7,572 nucleotides of DNA from Blastocatellia bacterium (GTDB lineage Bacteria; Acidobacteriota; Blastocatellia; Pyrinomonadales; Pyrinomonadaceae), in NCBI GenBank assembly GCA_013695495.1, contig JACDAK010000362.1, positions 1 through 7,572 on the forward strand. Direction: 5' to 3'. Numbering within the stretch: the first letter of the stretch is position 1; each line of letters begins with the position of its first letter. Of the stretch, positions 1-4,895 are shown piece after piece. The notes below the pieces were generated by a model. That model was not told the DNA's origin. It searched no databases and was given only the letters and a program-made list of their open reading frames with translations. The position numbers and the translations under genes are program-made.

Positions 1-1
1 G

Positions 2-43
2 ATCTAGGGAGACCAATCCTAAATCTAGGGAGACCAATCCTAA
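2..43. repeat. 21-bp tandem direct repeat, two perfect copies
   Basis: Bases 2-22 and 23-43 are identical 21-bp units that begin ATCTAGGGAG and end CAATCCTAA, with no spacer. Bases 44-50 (ACCTGGG) look like the start of a degraded third copy. The array touches the left edge, so more copies may lie outside the window. It is too short and unspaced for CRISPR; a minisatellite-like intergenic repeat is the simplest reading. Confidence 0.85.
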
Positions 44-67
44 ACCTGGGATTTCCTCCCCGAAGTT

Positions 68-142
68 GCTGATAGCCGTCAGCTTGTGCGGAGCGCCTTT
101 GCGGCTCTGCCGTTCGATCAGCGGTAAGGTTGTGCCTCACCG
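68..142. other. three consecutive stem-loops
   Basis: Three hairpins follow one another. The first pairs 68-72 with 79-83 (GCTGA/TCAGC, 6-base loop). The second pairs 88-96 with 101-110: nine pairs including one G-U, a single bulged G at 103 and a CTTT loop. The third pairs 122-125 with 139-142 and 127-129 with 135-137 around one mismatch. None is followed by a T-run, so they do not look like terminators. They could belong to a structured RNA leader, a small RNA or a palindromic repeat. The pairing is seen directly; any function is unknown. Confidence 0.35.
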
Positions 143-290
143 GAAGTTCCCCAAACCGTGTGACTCTGCTGCCGCGTTAACTACGGAGGCACAGCCTCGA
201 CAGAACCACAAGACGTAGATAGCCACCGCATTTCTCCTGATCGACGGGTATAGCCCGAATCAGATCGGGTCAGAATTACGATCTACGATC

Positions 291-320
291 TTCAACAATT
301 AGTGTAATATCTTTTATATA
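291..320 (+). promoter_or_regulatory. possible sigma70-type promoter for the lipoprotein gene
   Basis: TTCAAC (291-296) and TATATA (315-320) are separated by 18 bases and lie about 70 bases upstream of the ATG at 390. A perfect 7-bp direct repeat (277-290) sits immediately upstream of the -35-like box. The match to consensus is only moderate and the region is AT-rich, so this is a weak call. Confidence 0.25.
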
Positions 321-389
321 GGGCATCGCGACTGTCAGCAGACGACGCGACGCCTGATAACTTTTGGTCCCTTGTTTCGTCCTAATCCT

Positions 390-851
390 ATGAAACTTCT
401 TATATTTTTCGCTTTGATTCTCGTTAGCTGCAATGCGGCCGTTTACGGACAAGATGAGGAGAAGGGTCCGCTGAAGTTGACGATCAAGCTTGATGCAAAA
501 AAGGTGTGTGTCGGAGATTCGCTGAACGTTGCCGTCACGTTGAAGAATATTAGTAAGCACGCGGTTGTTATCGACCCGAAGATGATCGGTAATCGGTCGA
601 GTCTGTCTTGGTCTACAGCAACCTCAACGGGAAGCCGTGGTGGTGCCGTAACGGCCATTGGGCATCAAGGTAGGCACATCAAGCCTGATTTTGTTGTTTT
701 GGAGCCCGGCAAATCATACAGGACAGACACTCAATATACGTTTGATGAGAAAGATATAGTCGCTTCTCCCAACTACAGTCTGGAGATCGGGTACGGCCAG
801 ACTTCTGACAGTGTCTTCAATGGCCTGGAAGTATGGCGGGGGTTTGTGTAA
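390..851 (+). CDS. small exported lipoprotein-like protein, probably C-terminally truncated
   Basis: I do not recognise a named gene. From the ATG the product is 153 residues. Residues 1-13 form a short hydrophobic signal peptide ending in the lipobox-like L11-V12-S13-C14, so Cys14 could be lipidated; type I cleavage after G20 is the alternative. The rest looks like one immunoglobulin-like beta-sandwich: a KLTIKLDAKKVCVGD strand pair, then NVAVTLKNIS (46-55), the VVLEPGKSY turn (102-110) and a YSLEIGYG strand. That pattern recalls BsuPI-type or similar extracellular domains. An in-frame TTG at 372 would add six residues ahead of the signal peptide, so the ATG is preferred; neither start has a clear Shine-Dalgarno site. 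After the TAA at 849-851 the same frame continues with SNEASLAVESCQQS to a second stop at 894-896, which reads like the missing last strand. It stands alone on the plus strand ahead of the peroxiredoxin. Export is fairly likely; the function is unknown. Confidence 0.6.
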   Translation: MKLLIFFALILVSCNAAVYGQDEEKGPLKLTIKLDAKKVCVGDSLNVAVTLKNISKHAVVIDPKMIGNRSSLSWSTATSTGSRGGAVTAIGHQGRHIKPDFVVLEPGKSYRTDTQYTFDEKDIVASPNYSLEIGYGQTSDSVFNGLEVWRGFV

Positions 852-966
852 TCAAACGAGGCTTCCCTGGCTGTCGAATCTTGCCAGCAAAGTTAAGTGC
901 CTAAATTGCTTCGCAGCTATCAGCGATCTCCCGCCGGGGCCGGTAAATCTGCCGCTTGGCGCCTTG

Positions 967-975
967 TGATATAAT
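967..975 (+). promoter_or_regulatory. extended -10 promoter of the peroxiredoxin gene
   Basis: TGATATAAT is a perfect extended -10 (TG at 967-968, one base, consensus TATAAT at 970-975). No good -35 hexamer lies 16-18 bases upstream, which is normal for extended -10 promoters. Transcription would start near 982, leaving a leader of about 25 bases that carries the Shine-Dalgarno site. The gene therefore has its own sigma70-type promoter, independent of the lipoprotein gene. Confidence 0.6.
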
Positions 976-993
976 CCACGGCACACACTATTG

Positions 994-1000
994 AGGGAGG
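994..1000 (+). promoter_or_regulatory. strong ribosome binding site of the peroxiredoxin gene
   Basis: AGGGAGG lies six bases ahead of the ATG at 1007, an almost ideal Shine-Dalgarno match and spacing. It fixes the start codon. Confidence 0.8.
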
Positions 1001-1006
1001 TTATTT

Positions 1007-1462
1007 ATGGCTATACGTTTAGGAGACGAGGCTCCGGATTTTACGGCGGAGACTACGGAAGGGACGGTCAATTTTCACGAATGGCTGGGTGACAGTTGGG
1101 GTGTGTTGTTTTCGCATCCGAAGGATTACACACCGGTTTGCACGACCGAGCTTGGAATGGCGGCAAAGCTTAAACCGGAATTTGATAAGCGTGACGTAAA
1201 AGTTATCGGGTTGAGCGTTGATCCGCTCGACGCTCACGAGGGTTGGGCTAAGGACATAGAAGAAACACAAGGATCGGCAGTAAACTTTCCGATGATCGCC
1301 GACGCCGACAAAAAGGTCGCGGACCTTTACGACATGATCCATCCGAACGCGAGCGACACGATGACGGTCCGGTCGGTCTATGTGGTGGGCCCGGACAAGA
1401 CGGTGAAGCTGATGCTAACCTATCCGGCAAGTACGGGACGCAACTTTTTGATGAGCTGTTAA
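1007..1462 (+). CDS. 1-Cys peroxiredoxin (Prx6 type), cut short by a frameshift
   Basis: A thiol peroxidase of the AhpC/TSA superfamily, Prx6 subgroup, which reduces H2O2 and alkyl or lipid hydroperoxides in the cytoplasm. The thioredoxin-fold part is intact: residues 7-13 (DEAPDFT), the active-site segment with His37, Thr42 and peroxidatic Cys45 in DYTPVCTTELG, and Arg122 in VRSVYVV, all equivalent to the Prx6 catalytic set. The subgroup signature YPASTGRNF (139-147) follows. The frame then leaves the family pattern and stops at 1460-1462, giving 151 residues where the family has about 210-225. The expected continuation, DELLRVIDSLQLTA, starts at 1450 in the -1 frame. As read, the protein keeps the catalytic residues but lacks the C-terminal domain used for dimer formation and active-site closure. 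The start is set by a strong Shine-Dalgarno site and an extended -10 promoter. The break could be a real lesion, a sequencing error in the T5 tract at 1445-1449, or, less likely, recoding. Confidence 0.85.
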   Translation: MAIRLGDEAPDFTAETTEGTVNFHEWLGDSWGVLFSHPKDYTPVCTTELGMAAKLKPEFDKRDVKVIGLSVDPLDAHEGWAKDIEETQGSAVNFPMIADADKKVADLYDMIHPNASDTMTVRSVYVVGPDKTVKLMLTYPASTGRNFLMSC

Positions 1463-1674
1463 GGGTAATTGACTCTCTGCAGCTTACCGCGAAATACAGT
1501 GTTGCCACCCCGGTCAATTGGAAAGACGGCGACGATTGCATTATCGTTCCCTCGGTCACCAATGAACAGGCGAAGGAGAAGTTCCCCGCCGGTTGGAATG
1601 AAATTAAACCTTACCTGCGTGTCACGCCCCAGCCGAACAAGGTCAAGGGCGGCGGCCAGGGACAGTCGGCATAG
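1447..1674 (+). pseudogene. C-terminal part of the Prx6-type peroxiredoxin in the -1 frame
   Basis: From 1447 this frame reads F, then DELLRVIDSLQLTAKY, VATPVNWKDGDDCIIVP, EKFPAGWNEIKPYLRVTPQPN and a short Gly/Gln tail, ending at TAG 1672-1674. These are the textbook C-terminal motifs of Prx6 proteins. Joined to the first 147 residues they give 221-222 residues, the normal family length. No start codon or Shine-Dalgarno site serves this part alone, so it is made only if the frame is restored. All 74 codons are free of stops and the motifs are undamaged, so any mutation is recent, or the frameshift is a sequence error. Confidence 0.85.
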
Positions 1675-1695
1675 TTGCCGCAACATTTGTAAACT

Positions 1696-1728
1696 AAGGG
1701 CGGCTCGTTTTACAGCCGCCTTTTATTT
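1696..1728 (+). terminator. rho-independent terminator after the peroxiredoxin gene
   Basis: GGCGGCT (1699-1705) pairs perfectly with AGCCGCC (1714-1720) around an 8-base loop. A G-U and two A-U pairs (1696-1698 with 1721-1723) extend the stem, and TTTTATTT follows at 1721-1728. It lies 21 bases after the peroxiredoxin stop. On the minus strand the hairpin is followed by the T-rich TTAGTTT, so it might also stop transcription arriving from the convergent operon. Its closeness to the next ATG (1744) is unusual. Confidence 0.85.
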
Positions 1729-1743
1729 CGCCAAAATTACCGT

Positions 1744-2244
1744 ATGAAGCTGAAAGCAGAAGTGAATGGCGAGACGGTCGATGTCGAGGTCCGGCGCGAG
1801 GGCAGCAAGGTTTGGGCAAGCGTGGACGGACTTGAGTATGAGCTGGACGTTACGGAACCCGAGGACGGCGTTTATTCGATGATCGACCACGGACGTGTGC
1901 ACGAGGCGTCGGTACAGCCGGCGGCCGGCGGCGGATATGCGGTAACCATGGACGGGGCCGTGACCGATATAAAGATATTTGACCCGCGCAAGCTTAGGGG
2001 TGCGGGTGCCGACGCCGCTGCCGCGGACGGTTTGGCCGAGATCAAGACCGCGATGCCCGGAAAGGTTGTCAGAGTGCTGGTAAACGAAGGTGACGCCGTG
2101 GAAAAGGGAGAAGGCGTCGTCGTTGTTGAGGCGATGAAGATGCAGAACGAGCTTAAGTCGCCAAAGGCCGGGACGGTTAAGTCGATCAATGCGGGCGAAG
2201 GCTCGATCGTTGCGGCCGGCGACGTGCTTGCCGTGATCGATTAA
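1744..2244 (+). CDS. biotin carboxyl carrier protein of an acyl-CoA carboxylase
   Basis: A 166-residue biotin carrier subunit: it holds the biotin that is carboxylated by biotin carboxylase and passes the carboxyl group to an acyl-CoA carboxyltransferase in the cytoplasm. Residues 96-166 are a biotinyl/lipoyl domain with AMPGKVV (103-109), the biotinylation motif EAMKM (129-133, Lys132 the predicted attachment site), SPKAGTV and a final AGDVLAVID. Residues 1-83 form a beta-rich domain ending in DPRKL, resembling the BT linker domain found before the biotinyl domain in propionyl/methylcrotonyl-CoA carboxylase alpha subunits. An Ala-rich linker (about 85-95) joins them. This suggests the propionyl/acyl-CoA carboxylase class rather than AccB of fatty-acid synthesis; pyruvate carboxylase-like or oxaloacetate decarboxylase partners cannot be excluded. 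The other carboxylase subunits are not in the window. No Shine-Dalgarno site precedes the ATG, and the peroxiredoxin terminator ends only about 15 bases upstream. Its TAA overlaps the stop of the convergent deacetylase gene. Confidence 0.9.
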   Translation: MKLKAEVNGETVDVEVRREGSKVWASVDGLEYELDVTEPEDGVYSMIDHGRVHEASVQPAAGGGYAVTMDGAVTDIKIFDPRKLRGAGADAAAADGLAEIKTAMPGKVVRVLVNEGDAVEKGEGVVVVEAMKMQNELKSPKAGTVKSINAGEGSIVAAGDVLAVID

Positions 2245-4889
2245 CGCGGGTTTGCCGAAAGGCTCAGCATATTTGCGACCAACCGATAGGCACCCGGAAC
2301 GCCCGCCGGAAGTTGTCGGAACCACGCCATTGAAGAGTAGATATAGTGCCCCGACCCCACGGGAGCATACACCATACATCCTTTGTTCTCCTCCTCACCC
2401 GGGTCAAACGTGTCAAGAAGCGGGGTAAACCGCTCGTCAAATTTTGTAAGGCAATAGAGGCTGCGTTCCTGTACCCAGCCATCCCAGTCCGCCTGCACGA
2501 TCTTGTTGGGCGTGTTGAAGATGGGGTGAGACGGTTCGAGGATGTTGACGGCGGCATTCGGGTCTGTCGTCCTAATGTTCGAGAAACGCTGATTGCCCCG
2601 CATGACATTCGAGATCTCCGCCGGAAATGGCGCGAGGCCCGCCTGCGTATAGTCGGACTGCTGATACTGTACGATGAGGGTTCCCCCGGATTCGGCGAAG
2701 GCGAGCAGGCGTGCGTTGTTGGCAGCCACATCTTGCCGCACCTGCGTCGCACGTATGCCGAGCATGATCGCATTAAAACGCGAGAGGTCGCCGGTAGCAA
2801 GATCGTTCGCACCAAGTAGCGTAACATCGACCCCCATCCGACGGAGGGCTTCCGGCACTCGGTCGCCGCTTCCCATAACATAGCCGACGCTTAACTTGGG
2901 TATCGAAAGGTTGAGAACCTCTGCACGGACGGCGGCGTCGGTAAAGATGCGATGCGTTTGAATGTGCGGATAAGCGATCTCCTGCATCGCTTGGTTGAAA
3001 CGCGTGCTGCCGGAGCTTGCCGCGATGCCGAGGCGATGGGTTCCCGCATTAGCATTGGCGGGCACCGTAACGGTGAACTCTGCCGTCTGTCGCTCGCCGG
3101 CTCGCGCAAGGTTAAATTTGGTTGACGCAGGCTGCGAGATCCATCCCGCCGGAAGCTCGAGGCCGACCGTGCCTTCAATGGCAGTCGGCGAATTGCTGCG
3201 GAGCGTTGCTTTGATCGGATAGTTGGTCGGCGTGGGCCGGCGGGGAGCTATCAGCAGATCCGACTCGGTTGAAAGCGTAACCGCGGGCACGACATTGACC
3301 GCACGGCGGATCTCGCCGCGTATGTCGTCGGCGAACCGATACTGCACGGGGGTTTCCACATCAATCTGGCGGCCGCCGATCTCAAGCGTCGACCTTACGC
3401 GAAGTACGTCGGGACCGAACGGCAACCCTGCGGAACTTCCCGCCGTACTCCAGTCGAACTCCGCACCTTGCAGGGGACGTTCAAGCCAGTAAGGCTGGGT
3501 TGGCGCAGCATCGGCCGGGGCTTGAGCAGAAAAAAAGGCGGCTGCTGTCGATATCTCGGTGCGCGGGCGGAACCCGGTGGCAGCGGGCGTCGGCGGCTCC
3601 TCGACCTGCTTGACCTGCCAGCCGGTTGGCGTCAATAGCTGGGCGCCTAACAGCCGTACGCGCGAGCCTTCCGGCGCAAAAACTCTGGCTGCCACGGCCA
3701 CGGAGCCGCCGGGGTTGATGATCTCGGCGTCTGCAAGCGCGTCGACCACTACGCTCGCGGCTGCCTGCAAGGCTTCCGCAAAGTCACGGCGTTTGTCCGT
3801 CAGCATCCGACGGGTTGCCGCATTCCCCGCTAGGGTTATCGCCGCATCCGCCTGGCCGTAACCGCGTGCGAGCGTGGGAATAAGCTTTTCGGGCGCGAAC
3901 GGATCATATTCACGCAATGCTGCCTCGGCAGTCTGTTGAAGTTCCGTCAATGCTTTTGCGAGTGCGGGATTGTTGTCGCCGGTTATCGCGGGGATGCCGG
4001 TGATCGTCGTATCAATGCCGTCGAAGAATTCGGTGTCGGCGGCGGCTTTCGGCAACCTGCTCTCAACAAGCACGGCCCCCGAACGCTGGGCACCGCGAAG
4101 CTCGAGCACGCCCATCTCCTGCGACTTGTGCTGGCTGCGTCCCTCCATGGCGATCTCGAAATAGGTGCGGCCTATCAGCTTGTCAAATTCGCCTGTATTG
4201 ATGACGGCCCCCTGCGGCGTCTGTCCAAACCCGCCTGAACGATAAAACTTTAGGGGCTGCCAGGGTTCGAGACCTTCTTTCAGCTGTTCCGGGAACTGCG
4301 TCGCGTCGCCGGCCGCGGCGAACGCCAACGGCGTGAGAAAGCCCGACATCTGATGCTGGCCGTGGCCGTCAGTGATCTGACCTGAAAACCGTGACACCAA
4401 GACCATCGGACGGTGCAGCCTGATCGCCCGGACCATGTCGCCAAGCTGCCGGCGTTCGTCCCACATTCGCCGGGCCTCGTCCAAGTCTTTCGAAAATCCG
4501 TAATCAAGTGCACTACCAAAGAACTGGTCGGCACCGTCAAGCCGGCGGGCTTGCAGAAGTTCCTCGGTACGTATCACGCCAAGCGCCTCAGAGAGTTCGT
4601 TGCCGATGACGTTCTGCCCGCCATCGCCGCGGGTTACCGAATAATAAGAGGTGCGTGCCTGGACCTTGCGGGCCATGTAAGACATAAGGCCGGAGTCTTC
4701 ATCATCAGGGTGCGCGGCCGTCAGCATAATGCTCGCGGTCGTCTGCAAACGTTTGAGCTTTTGCCCGAGGCCGGCCGCACCTCGATCATATTGCGGGCGA
4801 ACCTGCGCAGATATCGGCAAGGTTGGTGCAATAACGACGGCGGTTAAAACAACAAACGCGAATGCTTTCAGAAAGATTTGCTTTATCAT
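2241..4889 (-). CDS. exported multidomain PIG-L/LmbE-family deacetylase
   Basis: An 882-residue member of the PIG-L (LmbE) zinc-dependent N-deacetylase family, which removes acetyl groups from N-acetylglucosamine-type sugars. Residues 1-28 are a signal peptide (hydrophobic 9-24, cleavage after ISA28), so it acts outside the cytoplasm. The catalytic domain (about 50-280) has the metal/base motif AHPDDE (59-64) and a second metal-site motif, DGHGQHQ (174-180), with His176 and His179 as candidate ligands. A mostly helical linker follows (about 305-390), then beta-rich segments. Residues about 555-640 look like a NEW3-type Ig-like domain (LELPAGW; TVTVPANANAGTHRLG). Residues about 665-880 resemble a class I glutamine-amidotransferase/ThuA-like fold (VGYVMGSGD; FNAIMLGIRA; SGGTLIVQYQQ), with no obvious catalytic Cys in the expected place, so it is probably a binding or structural module. 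It is last in the operon, 6 bases after the symporter stop and without a clear Shine-Dalgarno site, suggesting translational coupling. The substrate is unknown. Confidence 0.9.
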   Translation of the reverse strand: MIKQIFLKAFAFVVLTAVVIAPTLPISAQVRPQYDRGAAGLGQKLKRLQTTASIMLTAAHPDDEDSGLMSYMARKVQARTSYYSVTRGDGGQNVIGNELSEALGVIRTEELLQARRLDGADQFFGSALDYGFSKDLDEARRMWDERRQLGDMVRAIRLHRPMVLVSRFSGQITDGHGQHQMSGFLTPLAFAAAGDATQFPEQLKEGLEPWQPLKFYRSGGFGQTPQGAVINTGEFDKLIGRTYFEIAMEGRSQHKSQEMGVLELRGAQRSGAVLVESRLPKAAADTEFFDGIDTTITGIPAITGDNNPALAKALTELQQTAEAALREYDPFAPEKLIPTLARGYGQADAAITLAGNAATRRMLTDKRRDFAEALQAAASVVVDALADAEIINPGGSVAVAARVFAPEGSRVRLLGAQLLTPTGWQVKQVEEPPTPAATGFRPRTEISTAAAFFSAQAPADAAPTQPYWLERPLQGAEFDWSTAGSSAGLPFGPDVLRVRSTLEIGGRQIDVETPVQYRFADDIRGEIRRAVNVVPAVTLSTESDLLIAPRRPTPTNYPIKATLRSNSPTAIEGTVGLELPAGWISQPASTKFNLARAGERQTAEFTVTVPANANAGTHRLGIAASSGSTRFNQAMQEIAYPHIQTHRIFTDAAVRAEVLNLSIPKLSVGYVMGSGDRVPEALRRMGVDVTLLGANDLATGDLSRFNAIMLGIRATQVRQDVAANNARLLAFAESGGTLIVQYQQSDYTQAGLAPFPAEISNVMRGNQRFSNIRTTDPNAAVNILEPSHPIFNTPNKIVQADWDGWVQERSLYCLTKFDERFTPLLDTFDPGEEENKGCMVYAPVGSGHYIYSSMAWFRQLPAGVPGAYRLVANMLSLSANPR

Positions 4890-4895
4890 TCGTAA

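Larger units (their letters stand above)
1..371. other. non-coding region with tandem repeat and small hairpins
   Basis: I see no credible gene in this stretch: reading frames on both strands are short and unlike known proteins. It contains a 21-bp tandem repeat at the left edge, three consecutive short stem-loops between 68 and 142, two mutually exclusive small hairpins at 245-257 and 253-270, a perfect 7-bp tandem repeat (TACGATC twice, 277-290) and an AT-rich, promoter-like stretch near 291-320. It could be the leader or upstream region of the lipoprotein gene at 390, a decayed repeat element, or the 3' flank of a gene beyond the left edge. Nothing in it allows a firm functional call. Confidence 0.5.

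Noticed and set aside
2..43. CRISPR-like repeat pair
   Set aside because: The copies are directly adjacent with no spacers and the unit is only 21 bp.
105..125. tRNA T-loop-like GTTCGATC at 112-119
   Set aside because: The flanking bases do not form a T-arm stem, and no acceptor, D or anticodon arms can be laid out around it.
372..389. TTG start at 372 for the lipoprotein gene
   Set aside because: It adds Pro- and Arg-containing residues before a signal peptide that begins naturally at the ATG at 390, and it has no Shine-Dalgarno support.
867..887. Terminator after the lipoprotein gene (CTGGC/GCCAG)
   Set aside because: The stem has only five pairs with an 11-base loop, and no T-run follows.
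68..924. Inverted GCTGATAGC (68-76) and GCTATCAGC (916-924) flanking the lipoprotein gene, as mobile-element ends
   Set aside because: Only nine bases match exactly with weak similarity beyond, there is no target duplication, and the gene between them is not a transposase.
1469..1747. 92-residue ORF after the peroxiredoxin break in its original frame
   Set aside because: Its Ser/Arg-rich translation is unlike any protein family; the real coding text in this stretch is the -1 frame with Prx6 motifs.
1723..2379. 218-residue minus-strand ORF over the biotin carrier gene
   Set aside because: It overlaps both the carrier and the end of the deacetylase gene, and its translation has no recognisable domain.
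2346..4847. Long plus-strand ORFs opposite the deacetylase gene (for example 2346-2819 and 4413-4847)
   Set aside because: They are shadow frames of a well-supported minus-strand gene, with no family motifs or ribosome binding sites.
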